This document shows positions 8,266 to 16,788 of a stretch of DNA of 64,000 nucleotides, in pieces. Position numbers and translations under genes: made by a program. The stretch's first letter is position 1. The number at the start of each line of letters is the position of its first letter. This stretch comes from CAISKJ01 sp044375895 (GTDB taxonomy: Bacteria; Myxococcota_A; Polyangia; Polyangiales; Ga0077539), in contig JBILLV010000010.1 of the NCBI GenBank assembly GCA_044375895.1, positions 1-64,000 of the forward strand, read 5' to 3'. The notes under the pieces were generated by a model. It searched no databases, had not been told where the DNA came from, and was given only the letters and a program-made list of their open reading frames with translations.

Positions 8266-10640
8266 GGCCCGCGGACGTCCCCGTCGCCCCGCCGTGGACG
8301 CTCGGGCGCGACCCCGAACGCGCCCACCTCCGCGCGCTCCTCACGGCCTCCCAACCGCGTTGGATCACCCTCAGCGGCCCGCCCGGCGTCGGTACCACGC
8401 ACCTCGCGACCGCCCTCTTCCACGAGCTCCCCGGCGCCCGCGCCTGGGTCTCCGCCGCCGACCTCGCGCGCCCGCTCCCCGCCGTCGACCTCCTCGTGGT
8501 GGACGGCCTCGCGCCCGACGTCTCCTATGCCCGCTCGCTCGACGCGCACCTCGCCCAACACCCCGCCGCGCGCCTCCTGGTGACCGCGCACGGCCCCGTC
8601 GGCGGCGCCGCCGAGCACGTCTACCCCATCGCCCCCTTGGGCCTCCCTGACGACCTCGACGTCGACCGCTCCCCCGCCTTCGCCCTCCTCGAACGACACG
8701 CCCGCGCCGCCGACCTCCGCCTCGACCTCCGCGCCGCCGAACACCTCCCCGCCGCGGTCGCTCTGGTGCGCGCGCTCGACGGCCTCCCGGGCCTCCTCGT
8801 GCGCGCCGCCGCCCGCCTCCGCGCGCTCGATGCCGCGACGCTCGCGGCCCGCGTCGCCACTGACGCCGCCGTCCTCGGGCCGTCGCGCGCCTCCTTCGAC
8901 GCCGCGGTCGCGACGCTCTCGCCCGACGCCCGCGACGCGCTCGCTCGGCTGTCGTTGTGCGACGCTCCCTTCGACCTCGCGCTCGCCGAAGCGCTGTGCG
9001 GCCCAGGCGCCCTCGACGCCCTCGACGCCCTCACCGCGCGGGCCCTCCTCGACACCACCCGCGACTCCGCCGGCCGCGTCCGTCACCGCACCTGGACGCC
9101 GTTCCGCCCTTGGGCGCTCTCGCTGTGCGCGCCCGCCGCGACGCGCGACGCCGCCCGACGTCTCGCCGACCACGCGCTCCTCGCCGCGCCCGACCCCGAG
9201 CGTGCCGCGCACCTCCGCCGCGCGTTCGCGCTCTCGCTCGGCCCCGACGCCGACGACGCCCTCCGCGATCGCGGCCTCCACGCGGCCGCGCAGCTCGCGC
9301 GTCGCACCCCGCTGCTCACCACGGAGCTGCGCGCCGGCATCACGCAGCTCCTCCGTCGGCCGCGCGGGCTCGGCGCCGACGCGCGGGCGCGGGGGCACCT
9401 CTGCCTCGGCCGCGACGCGCGGGTCACCGGGAGCCCGGCCGACACCACCCGCGCGCACCTCGACGCGGCGGCGCGGGCGGCGCGGGCGGCGGGCGACGAC
9501 GCGGTGGCCGCCGACGTGGTGCTCGAGCAGGGCCTCGGGCACCACCAGCGACGCGCCGAGGCGCCGACCCGCGCGTGCTACGAGCGCGCGCTGCAGATGT
9601 ACCGCACGCTCGGCGACGCGGCGGGGGAGGGGAGAGCCCTCGGCGACCTCGGCGCCCTCGACCACGACCTCGGGCGCTTCGAACTCGCCCGCGAACGCTA
9701 CCGCGCGGCGCTCCAACGCATCCGCGCCGCGGGCGACGCGTGGCTGGAGGGAGCCTTCCTCGGCAACCTCGGGGTGCTGGAGCAGGAGCTCGGTCAGGAC
9801 GTCGACGCCGAACGCTCGTTTCGCGCCGCCCTCGCGCGCCTCGAACCCCTCGGTGAGCGACGTCTCTGCGCCATCACGCGCGGCAACCTCGGGACGCTCC
9901 AGCACGCTCGCGGCGACGCCCGCGCGGCGGCTTCACAACACCGCCAGGCCGCCGAGGCCCTCAGCCAGCTCGGCGACGCGCGCTCCGAGGGGCTCGCGTG
10001 GGCCCGCCTCGCCGCCGCCCTCGCCGCGGTCGACGCACGCGACGCCGCGAGCGACGCCCTCGCGAGATCCCACCGCGCGCTCGAACGGGTCGACGACCCC
10101 GACGCCCGGGCCGTCGTCGCGCTCCTCACGCGACTCACCGCCCTGCTCACGCCGCCGTACGACCTCGCGGGGGCGCGCGCGGCCGCCCACGCCGCCCGCC
10201 GCGCCACCGACGCCGGTGCCCCGCTGGTGGAGCGCAACGACGACGCCCGCCACGCCGTCCGCCTGCTCGACGAGGCCCTCGCGCGGCGCCCCGCGACCGC
10301 CGACGCGCACCCGCAGGCCGAGCTGGTGGTGGAGGTCGGGGCGCGCCGCTGCCGCCTCCCCAACGGGTCGTGGGACGACCTCGGACGCCACGGCGCGATG
10401 TGGCGCATCCTCGTGGCCCTCGCGACCCGCAGCGCCGCAGGCGAACGCGCCGGCCTCGACGCCGCGGCCCTCGTCGCGCTGGCGTGGCCCGGCGAGCGCA
10501 TCCTCCCCGACGCCGCCACCAACCGGCTCTACGTCGCGCTGTCGGGCCTGCGCGCCCGCGGGCTCCGCGCGTGGATCGTCCGCCGCGACAACGGCTACCT
10601 GCTCGACCCGGCCTTGCGCGTACGCATCGAAGAGGGCTGA
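8262..10640 (+). CDS. STAND-like ATPase/TPR/winged-helix regulator with degenerate P-loop
   Basis: A 792-residue protein. Near the N terminus lies a P-loop NTPase module whose Walker A reads GPPGVGTTH at residues 39-47: the invariant Lys is a Thr. A hydrophobic Walker-B-like strand (VDLLVVDG) follows near residue 77. From about residue 430 to 620 there are tetratricopeptide repeats (GRALGDLGALDHDLGRFELA, GAFLGNLGVLEQELGQ, ITRGNLGTLQHARGDARAA). The last 100 residues resemble an OmpR/SARP-type winged helix (DAATNRLYVALSGLRARGL and NGYLLDPALRV). The architecture is that of LuxR/SARP-type STAND regulators, normally ATP-driven switches. Loss of the Walker Lys suggests that it binds nucleotide weakly or has lost ATPase function. 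The GTG start is fixed by the four-base overlap with the upstream lipoprotein. Confidence 0.85.
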   Translation: MRPADVPVAPPWTLGRDPERAHLRALLTASQPRWITLSGPPGVGTTHLATALFHELPGARAWVSAADLARPLPAVDLLVVDGLAPDVSYARSLDAHLAQHPAARLLVTAHGPVGGAAEHVYPIAPLGLPDDLDVDRSPAFALLERHARAADLRLDLRAAEHLPAAVALVRALDGLPGLLVRAAARLRALDAATLAARVATDAAVLGPSRASFDAAVATLSPDARDALARLSLCDAPFDLALAEALCGPGALDALDALTARALLDTTRDSAGRVRHRTWTPFRPWALSLCAPAATRDAARRLADHALLAAPDPERAAHLRRAFALSLGPDADDALRDRGLHAAAQLARRTPLLTTELRAGITQLLRRPRGLGADARARGHLCLGRDARVTGSPADTTRAHLDAAARAARAAGDDAVAADVVLEQGLGHHQRRAEAPTRACYERALQMYRTLGDAAGEGRALGDLGALDHDLGRFELARERYRAALQRIRAAGDAWLEGAFLGNLGVLEQELGQDVDAERSFRAALARLEPLGERRLCAITRGNLGTLQHARGDARAAASQHRQAAEALSQLGDARSEGLAWARLAAALAAVDARDAASDALARSHRALERVDDPDARAVVALLTRLTALLTPPYDLAGARAAAHAARRATDAGAPLVERNDDARHAVRLLDEALARRPATADAHPQAELVVEVGARRCRLPNGSWDDLGRHGAMWRILVALATRSAAGERAGLDAAALVALAWPGERILPDAATNRLYVALSGLRARGLRAWIVRRDNGYLLDPALRVRIEEG

Positions 10641-10644
10641 AGCG

Positions 10645-10666
10645 CCCCGCGCCACACGACGCGGGG
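10645..10666. terminator. GC-rich hairpin between converging genes
   Basis: CCCCGCG at 10645-10651 pairs with CGCGGGG at 10660-10666 around an eight-base loop, just behind the stop of the rightward regulator and facing the leftward lipoprotein. There is no T-tract, so intrinsic termination in the strict sense is not shown, but the position between converging stops fits a bidirectional terminator. Confidence 0.4.
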
Positions 10667-10687
10667 GGCCGTGGTCTCGGGAGGGCT

Positions 10688-12409
10688 TCAGCGCGCGATG
10701 AGGGCGGCGTCGCTGGCGATCACGGTCTCGCGCGTGGTGCCGAGCGTGCGGACGATGAAGTAGATCCAGCCGTCGGAGCGGAAGTAGGGGTAGAGCGCGT
10801 ACTGCCCGGGGCCCATCGTGGTGATGCGCGTGCTGCGCCCGGTGACGAGGTCGAGGAGGTAGACGTTGGCCGCGCCGCGGGTGCGGTACTCCGCGAAGCC
10901 CGCGTCGGAGGCGTCGGCGAAGCCCAGCTCCTGCGCGTCGAAGTTCACGCTCGCGCCGCCGCCGATGTAGTGGTGGTACGTGATGTAGCGCTCGTCGTAC
11001 GAGAACGCCGGCTTGGCCCCCTGCACGCAGTAGCGCGCGAGCTCGGTGACCGAGGCCGTGATGGCCGAGCCCACGTGCGTCGCGTCGAGGCGGTTGAGGA
11101 TGTACCCCTGGTAGGCGCCCGCCGCGTCGACGAAGCGGGTGATCAACATGCGCGACGACGGCGAGATCACCGCGTCGCCCTGGAAGGGCGTGCGCACGGT
11201 CCGCGAGCCGACCCCGGTGAACCCCGCCCCCGTGTTGGCCATGAGCGTGAGGTTGGTCTGCGCGGTCGTTCCCCAGGTCTCGTTGCGCCGGGTCTCCGTC
11301 AGCGTCGCGGACTGGCCCCCGTTGTCCCAGGCGGCCGAGCCGGCGGCGGTGGCCCAGTAGTCCGAGCCGTCGAGGGAGGCGCCGAGATGCTGGTAGAGGC
11401 CCACCGAGCTCCCGGTGCACCGCGAGCCCGCGCCCGAGATCGCGACCGAGGTCGGCGTCCCCGTCGTGAGCACGTTCATCGGGCACATCCGCCCGTTGGG
11501 CTGATAGATGAACCCGCTGTTGTCCGGGAAGAACGCCGGGTCGTACTGCGCCCCCATCGCGGTGATCTCGACGTCGCGCACCATGTCGTGGACGTAGATC
11601 CCGCGGCCGACGAAGCGCCCGTCGGCCGACCCGCGCGTCCAGTAGTTGGAGCGGGTCATCGCGCTGTACAGCACCCGCAGGCGCGCCGCCGGGATCGCCG
11701 ACCGGTTGGTGCCGATGTTCGCGGCGCTGGGCGCGGGGAGGCCCGCGAGGCAGTCGAGGGGGCGGGCCGCGCCTGCGCAGCCGTACATCATCATCGCGCG
11801 CCCGCGGTTGAGCGCGCCCCAGCCCATCGTCGACATCGCGGCGACGTGCGCCCCCACCGCGCGGTCGATGGAGCCGCACATGCCCATCGGAACGTCCGGC
11901 GGCGCCGGGAGATCGGGGGCGGCGTCGGGCATCGCGGGCACATCGGGCGGTGACACGCGATCGGGCGCGGGCGCGTCCATCGGCGGCGGCGCATCCATCG
12001 GCGGCGGCGGCGCGTCCGGGGGCGGCGGCGCATCCATCCCAACCGGGCGGTCGGTGGGCGCGGGGGCATCCATGGGAGCGGGCGCATCGGGCGTGACGGG
12101 CGCATCGGGGGTGACGGGCGCGTCGGGGGTGACGGGCGCGTCGGGGGTGACGGGCGCGTCGGGCGTGACGGGCGCGTCGGGCGTGACGGGCGCGTCGGGC
12201 GTGACGGGCGCATCGGGGGTGACGGGCGCGTCGGGCGTGACGGGCGCGTCGGGCGTGACGGGCGCGTCGGGCGTCACCTTGACGTCCGCCGGCGCGTCGG
12301 CCGCCGCGTCGTTGTCCACGGGAACCGTGACCGGGTCGGAGCAGCCCACGAGCGTGGCGAGCAGGGGGAACGCAGCGAGCACGAAGCGACGGTGGGGGAA
12401 GTGGGTCAT
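10688..12409 (-). CDS. Lipoprotein with VTPDAP repeats and beta-propeller-like domain
   Basis: A 573-residue predicted lipoprotein (lipobox LLATLVGC). Behind the lipobox comes an acidic Pro-rich linker of eleven VTPDAP repeats followed by looser DAPxP units, up to about residue 190. The remainder has the look of a PD40/TolB-like beta-propeller: short strands ending in YVHDMVRDVEITAMG, SPSSRMLITRFVDAAG, FSYDERYITYHHYIGGG and YALYPYFRSDGWIYFIV. Such proteins often sit at the outer membrane. The linker presumably holds the propeller away from the membrane. No catalytic residues are apparent. It lies alone, between a convergent regulator and a cNMP-domain gene. Confidence 0.85.
   Translation of the reverse strand: MTHFPHRRFVLAAFPLLATLVGCSDPVTVPVDNDAAADAPADVKVTPDAPVTPDAPVTPDAPVTPDAPVTPDAPVTPDAPVTPDAPVTPDAPVTPDAPVTPDAPVTPDAPAPMDAPAPTDRPVGMDAPPPPDAPPPPMDAPPPMDAPAPDRVSPPDVPAMPDAAPDLPAPPDVPMGMCGSIDRAVGAHVAAMSTMGWGALNRGRAMMMYGCAGAARPLDCLAGLPAPSAANIGTNRSAIPAARLRVLYSAMTRSNYWTRGSADGRFVGRGIYVHDMVRDVEITAMGAQYDPAFFPDNSGFIYQPNGRMCPMNVLTTGTPTSVAISGAGSRCTGSSVGLYQHLGASLDGSDYWATAAGSAAWDNGGQSATLTETRRNETWGTTAQTNLTLMANTGAGFTGVGSRTVRTPFQGDAVISPSSRMLITRFVDAAGAYQGYILNRLDATHVGSAITASVTELARYCVQGAKPAFSYDERYITYHHYIGGGASVNFDAQELGFADASDAGFAEYRTRGAANVYLLDLVTGRSTRITTMGPGQYALYPYFRSDGWIYFIVRTLGTTRETVIASDAALIAR
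12080..12277 (-). repeat. 11 tandem 18-bp units encoding VTPDAP
   Basis: Eleven in-frame 18-base units run head to tail without interruption, differing mainly by GCA/GCG and GGC/GGG third-position changes. They encode the linker of the lipoprotein. Such a minisatellite can change copy number by slippage without a frameshift, because the unit is a multiple of three. Confidence 0.95.
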
Positions 12410-12516
12410 TGGGGCCGAGCATACAAAGCGCCTCGCCGCCGCGAAAGCAGCGCGGAGACGACTTCGCGCGTGTTCAATCGTCGCAACGCGTCACGACGGC
12501 TCGGCCGCATGTGACC

Positions 12517-13128
12517 TCAACGCCGCGGCGGCGGTCGCGACGAGGGGCGCCGCGGCGCCTCGCCGAGCGGGACGGAGCTCACCTGGTCCATCGGCATCCC
12601 CCACTCATCGGCCGCGTTCTGGATGTAGCGCAGCACGTCGCGGGTCTGCCCGGCGGGGACAGGGGCGGGCGCGTCCTTCGCGTCGGCGAGGGCCACCAGC
12701 AGGCGCTCGGTGGCCTCCCGCAGGCGTCGGATGCCCGCGATCGCGATCTGCCGCTGGAACCTCAGCGCCAGCGGACTCCGCGCGCGCAGCAGCGACTCGA
12801 ACACCTCGCGGGTGAACTCCAGCGCCCCCACCGGCGTGCGGGCGCGGAGCGTCGCGGTGCGCTCGCCCCCGCGGATGAGCGTGATCTGACCGATCAGCGC
12901 GCCGGCCCCGTGGCGCCCGTCGAAGCGCGTCCCCTCGGGCGTCTCGCGCGTCATGTCCGCCTCGCCCCACACGAGGAGGACGCACGACTGCGCCCGGTCG
13001 CCCTGCGCGAAGATCACCTCGTCGGGCGCAAACTCCCGCTCGGTCGTCGAGCCGAGGAGCACCGCGAGGTCGTGGTCGTCGTAGTCGCGCAGCGTCGGGA
13101 GCGCGCGGAGCCGGGTGATCTCGATCAT
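12517..13128 (-). CDS. Cyclic-nucleotide-binding-domain protein
   Basis: A 203-residue protein with one cNMP-binding (Crp-like) beta-roll: IFAQGDRAQSCVLLVWGEADM, then GALIGQITLIRGGERTATLRA, which corresponds to the phosphate-binding cassette region, although the usual GE..L..xxxRxA pattern is only partly kept. The tail is Pro/Arg-rich and no helix-turn-helix domain is visible, so it is not a Crp-type activator. Its ATG overlaps the stop of the pseudokinase gene by four bases (ATGA), so both are made together. It may be a second cNMP-sensing subunit or a partner of the pseudokinase. Confidence 0.8.
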   Translation of the reverse strand: MIEITRLRALPTLRDYDDHDLAVLLGSTTEREFAPDEVIFAQGDRAQSCVLLVWGEADMTRETPEGTRFDGRHGAGALIGQITLIRGGERTATLRARTPVGALEFTREVFESLLRARSPLALRFQRQIAIAGIRRLREATERLLVALADAKDAPAPVPAGQTRDVLRYIQNAADEWGMPMDQVSSVPLGEAPRRPSSRPPPRR

Positions 13129-14696
13129 CGGACGCCTCGCAGGAAGTCGACCAGCCGCGTGATCCCCGTGGTCTTCGGGCGTGGCGGCGGCGGGGGCGCC
13201 CCCTCCGTCTCCGGTGGCGGCGGCGGCGTGCTCGTGCCCTGTCGCTCGGTCGGCGTGAGGACCCCGTCGATGCGGTCTTGCACCTCGCGGAGCGTCTGCG
13301 CCACCGAGCGGATCACCTCGCCGACGATGAGGCTCGCCAGGGCCGGGGCGTGTTCGCTCAGCGCCTGGAGCGAGTCCCGCGAGAGCTCGGCGACCACCAC
13401 GGGCTCGACCGCGATGACGGTGGCCGAACGCGGCGCGGGGTCGAGGCAGGCCATGTCGCCCAGGATGCGGCCGACGCTGACACGGGTGATCTCGTGCGAG
13501 GCGTCGCCGCGCGTCGCGAGGACCGCGAGGGTGCCGGCGGAGAGGAACGCCATCGTGTCGCCCACCTCCCCCTCGCGGTACAACGCCTCGGACGGCTCGA
13601 GCGCGCGCCAGCGGACGCAGGCCACCATCGCCTCCAGGTCGCTCGTCGCCAGCATCGAGAAGAGGGGGATGCGCCGGAGGTGCGCGCGTCGCTGGTCGTT
13701 GTTGGTCGGGAGCGCGCTGGTGGGGGCGGCGCTCGCGGCGACCGACGGGCGCGTCGAGATGCGCGCGGGCGAGGGCTCGGAGTCGATGCGACCCGGCGGG
13801 GTGGACGTGGGCGGGACGTAGCCGCGCGGCGAGTGGCGGGCGCGGGCGTCGTGGCTGGCAAACGGGAGCAGCGCGTCGAGCAGGGCGTCTCCCGTCGCGA
13901 AGCGGGCGTCAGGGTCGCGCGCGAGGGCCCGCATCACGAGCTCGTCGAGGCGCGGCGGCAGCGACGGGACCCACTCGCGCAACGGCCGCGGCGCCCGCGT
14001 GACCATCGCCGCCAGGGTGGCCTCGCGGGTGCGCTCGTCGTAGGGGCGACGGCCCGTGAGCCCGAGGTACAGCGTCGCGCCGAGCGACCAGACGTCCGCG
14101 CGGAGGTCGACGGTGGCCGACGCACGCGCCTCCTCCGGGGCGAGGAGCGAGAGGGCCTCCGGGCTCTGCGGCGAGCCCGGGCCGAAGCCGCCGGCGACCA
14201 GCGCGTCGACCACGGGGAGCGTCACGAGCCGCGACGTGACCGCGCCTTCGGCGGACACCAGAAACACCCCCTGCGGAAGCACCCGCGCCCGCACCCGCTC
14301 GTGATGGTGCGCCGCCACCGCCGCGGCCATCGGGACGAGGAGATCGACCACGAGCTGCGGCGGCAGCGCGCCGAGGCGGGCGATCTTCGCGTGGAGCGTC
14401 TCCGCGTCCGGGAGCTCCGACAGGAAGTAGGGCGTCGACTCGTGGAGCGTCGGCGGCCGCACCTGCGCGAGGTGCGCGTGATCGATCGCGGCGAAGGACT
14501 CCGCCCAGCGGTAGAAGCGCGTCACCGCGTCGGCCTGCGCGAGCAGCGAGCGACGCATGAGGTACACCGCGACGCGCGCCCCCACCGGCGCCTCCCGCGC
14601 CTCGTACACCGTGCCGAAGCGACCCTCACCGAGGCGCTGAACAATGCGACACCGCGCGACCGTCGCGCCTGGGCGGAGCGTGCCTGGATCTTCCAT
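13125..14696 (-). CDS. Pseudokinase fused to cNMP-binding domain
   Basis: A 523-residue protein. The first 270 residues carry a Ser/Thr-kinase fold: the glycine loop LGEGRFGTV (22-30), the APE motif (186-188) and DVWSLG (201-206) are intact. The catalytic residues are not. The ATP-binding Lys position is Tyr45 (VAVYLM), the HRDLKPxN loop reads VRARVLPQGVFL with R138, L140 and G143 where Asp, Lys and Asn should be, and no DFG is present. It is therefore a pseudokinase. After a Pro/Ser-rich linker comes a cNMP-binding domain (about 340-460: YREGEVGDTMAFLSAG, RILGDMACLDPAPRSATVIA), and a Pro-rich tail. The ATG used starts at the kinase domain; a TTG 48 bases upstream is weaker. Likely a nucleotide-sensing scaffold, coupled to the cNMP protein downstream. 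Confidence 0.85.
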   Translation of the reverse strand: MEDPGTLRPGATVARCRIVQRLGEGRFGTVYEAREAPVGARVAVYLMRRSLLAQADAVTRFYRWAESFAAIDHAHLAQVRPPTLHESTPYFLSELPDAETLHAKIARLGALPPQLVVDLLVPMAAAVAAHHHERVRARVLPQGVFLVSAEGAVTSRLVTLPVVDALVAGGFGPGSPQSPEALSLLAPEEARASATVDLRADVWSLGATLYLGLTGRRPYDERTREATLAAMVTRAPRPLREWVPSLPPRLDELVMRALARDPDARFATGDALLDALLPFASHDARARHSPRGYVPPTSTPPGRIDSEPSPARISTRPSVAASAAPTSALPTNNDQRRAHLRRIPLFSMLATSDLEAMVACVRWRALEPSEALYREGEVGDTMAFLSAGTLAVLATRGDASHEITRVSVGRILGDMACLDPAPRSATVIAVEPVVVAELSRDSLQALSEHAPALASLIVGEVIRSVAQTLREVQDRIDGVLTPTERQGTSTPPPPPETEGAPPPPPRPKTTGITRLVDFLRGVR

Positions 14697-14897
14697 GATG
14701 AGCCTCGAATCCCCGATGGAGCGGACAAGCGTCTCCGAGGCCAACCATCAGCCGCGCAAAATGAGCGCGAACCCCTTCAACCCCGATGACGGAGGCGACC
14801 CTATCCCGAACGGTGGTGGCCGTCCATATTTTCGTTCTATCGGGCGTTGCCAGAAATTGCGCTACTCGCGGCGGCGCACGCTATGGGTCGCGGGGTG

Positions 14898-15335
14898 ATG
14901 GCCCGACTCCTCCTCCTCGCGTTCGTCGCCCTGGCGGCGTGCAGCACCACGATGCGTCAGTCGTTCGACGAGACGGCGGCCCTCTTCCACGACGACCTCC
15001 GCTGGGGGCGCCTCCCCACCGCGGAGGGAGCCGTCGACCCTGCCATTCGAACGGCCTTCACGCAGCGCCACCGGCCGTGGGGCGTGACGGTTCACATCAT
15101 GGACGTCGAGGTGGAGAGCATGCGGGCCAACGCCGACCGCGGCACCGTCCGCCTCCGCGTGATGTGGACGCGCGGCACCGACAGCACGGAGATTCGCGAG
15201 AGCGTCATCGAGGAGGCGTGGGAGACGGCGGGCTCGGGCTGGCGGCTGCGCAACGAGGCCATCATCGCGGGCGACGCGGGCCTCTTCGGCACGCCCACGG
15301 CCGCCGTGGCCCCCGCCGCCCCGCCGCAAGGCTGA
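14898..15335 (+). CDS. Small lipoprotein, NTF2-like
   Basis: A 145-residue predicted lipoprotein (lipobox FVALAAC). The mature part resembles an NTF2-like fold: helices at the start (SFDETAALFHDDLRWGRL) followed by strands (VTVHIMDVEVESM, VRLRVMWTRG, WRLRNEAIIAG). No active-site residues are evident. It starts from a divergent region shared with the pseudokinase. Its stop is three bases from the convergent photolyase stop. An in-frame start at 14847 would add 17 residues before the signal and is less likely. Confidence 0.75.
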   Translation: MARLLLLAFVALAACSTTMRQSFDETAALFHDDLRWGRLPTAEGAVDPAIRTAFTQRHRPWGVTVHIMDVEVESMRANADRGTVRLRVMWTRGTDSTEIRESVIEEAWETAGSGWRLRNEAIIAGDAGLFGTPTAAVAPAAPPQG

Positions 15336-15338
15336 CGC

Positions 15339-16757
15339 TCACAGCCCGCGAAACGCCTCGATCGCCCGCACCCGCGCCGCGTCGTGCGCGACCACGCGGG
15401 CGGGATAGTTCGTCTCCCGAAGCACCGCCGCCGGGATCTTCTCGGGCGCATGCAGGAGCGCCGTCGAGACGCCGCGTAGTTCGGGGACGAACCGTCGGAT
15501 GTAGTCGCCGTCGGCGTCGTAGCGCTTCGACTGGCTCGACGGGTTGAACACCCGGAAGTACGGCTGCGCGTCCGTCCCCGTCGACGCCGACCACTGCCAC
15601 CCGCCGTTGTTGGCGCCGAGGTCACCATCGACCAGGTGGCGCATGAAGAACTTCTCCCCCGCGCGCCAATCGATGAGCAGGTCTTTCGCGAGGAACATCG
15701 CCGTCACCATGCGCATGCGGTTGTGCATCCAGCCGGTGGCGACGAGCTGACGCATCGCCGCGTCGACGATGGGGTACCCCGTCCGACCCTCACACCAGCG
15801 CGCGAAGTCGCCCGGCGCGTCTCGCCACGCGACCGCCTCGGTCTCGGGCTTGAACGCGCGCCCCTTGCTCACGCGCTCGAAGGCCACGAGCACGTGCTGG
15901 TAGAAATCGCGCCACGCCAGCTCGGAGACCCACGTGACGGGTCCCGGGTGGCCCGCCTCGACGAAGCCATCGTTGACGCCAGCCGCCGCCGCCAGGCACT
16001 GCCGGGGCGAGAGCACGCCCGCCGCGAGGTAGGGCGAGAGCGCGCTCGTCCCGTCGAGCGCGGGGAGGTCGCGCGTCTGGTGGTAGTCGCGGAGGGTCGT
16101 CCGCGCGAAGTGATCGAGACGTCGCTGCGCCGCGCTCTCCCCCGCGGGCCAGAGCGCGGGCGAGAGCGGCGATTCGAAGCCCTCGACGCGCGCGGGCGCA
16201 GCGATCGAGGCGACCGCGATGGGGCGTTGCGGCGACGGGGCCCGCAGCACCGCCCACCCCCGCTTGATGAGCGCCGCGTACCACCGCCGACGAAACGGCG
16301 TAAACACCGTGTACGGCCGCTTCTCCTCGGTGAGCACCTCGCCGGGGGGCACGCCCACGCGGTCGTCGAAGCCCTCCACCCGCACGCCCGCCGCGGCCCC
16401 GAGGGCGCGCACCCGCTCGTCGCGCCGCCGCTCGTCCACCTCGTACTCGCGGTGGAAGTACACCGCGTCGCAGCCCGTCGCCTGCGCCTCGCGGAGCACC
16501 GCCGCGGGCTCGTCCTTCGCGCGCGTGGCGGTCACCACGCGCAGGGGGATGTTGCGCGCCGTCAGCTCCTCCGCGAGCGCCTGCACGTTGCGCAGCCAGA
16601 AGTCCACCTTGGCGGGAGCGTCGTCGTGCGCCCGCCACGCCTCGGGCGAGACGACGAAGAGCCCCACGACCTCGCCGCGGAGCGTCGCGCGGTGGAGGGC
16701 GGTGTGGTCGTGGACGCGGAGGTCGCGGCGAAACCAGACGAGCGTGCGAGGAGCCAT
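15339..16757 (-). CDS. phrB: Deoxyribodipyrimidine photolyase
   Basis: A 472-residue class I photolyase that would repair cyclobutane pyrimidine dimers using blue light and FAD. The N-terminal antenna domain begins LVWFRRDLRVHDHTALH; the FAD-binding half holds WVSELAWRDFYQHVL, GRTGYPIVDAAMRQL, WMHNRMRMVTAMFLAKDLLI and the C-terminal signature NNGGWQWSASTGTDAQPYFR. Length and order match the family. It ends convergent with the small lipoprotein, and its start is 32 bases before the end of the PDZ-hydrolase operon, in the same orientation. Confidence 0.95.
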   Translation of the reverse strand: MAPRTLVWFRRDLRVHDHTALHRATLRGEVVGLFVVSPEAWRAHDDAPAKVDFWLRNVQALAEELTARNIPLRVVTATRAKDEPAAVLREAQATGCDAVYFHREYEVDERRRDERVRALGAAAGVRVEGFDDRVGVPPGEVLTEEKRPYTVFTPFRRRWYAALIKRGWAVLRAPSPQRPIAVASIAAPARVEGFESPLSPALWPAGESAAQRRLDHFARTTLRDYHQTRDLPALDGTSALSPYLAAGVLSPRQCLAAAAGVNDGFVEAGHPGPVTWVSELAWRDFYQHVLVAFERVSKGRAFKPETEAVAWRDAPGDFARWCEGRTGYPIVDAAMRQLVATGWMHNRMRMVTAMFLAKDLLIDWRAGEKFFMRHLVDGDLGANNGGWQWSASTGTDAQPYFRVFNPSSQSKRYDADGDYIRRFVPELRGVSTALLHAPEKIPAAVLRETNYPARVVAHDAARVRAIEAFRGL

Positions 16758-16788
16758 CGGGTGGACGGTGAGATGCCCTTAGGCGGTG

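Noticed and set aside
8235..9905. A 556-codon open frame opposite the STAND-like regulator
   Set aside because: Gly/Arg/Glu-rich and without motif, while the + strand shows P-loop, TPR and winged helix.
12080..12277. Possible CRISPR array because of regular repeats
   Set aside because: Repeats are contiguous without spacers and code for VTPDAP in frame.
14820..14870. A/T-richer patch looking like a sigma-54 promoter (TTGCCAGAAATTGCGC)
   Set aside because: The GG and GC elements are 14 bases apart instead of 10.
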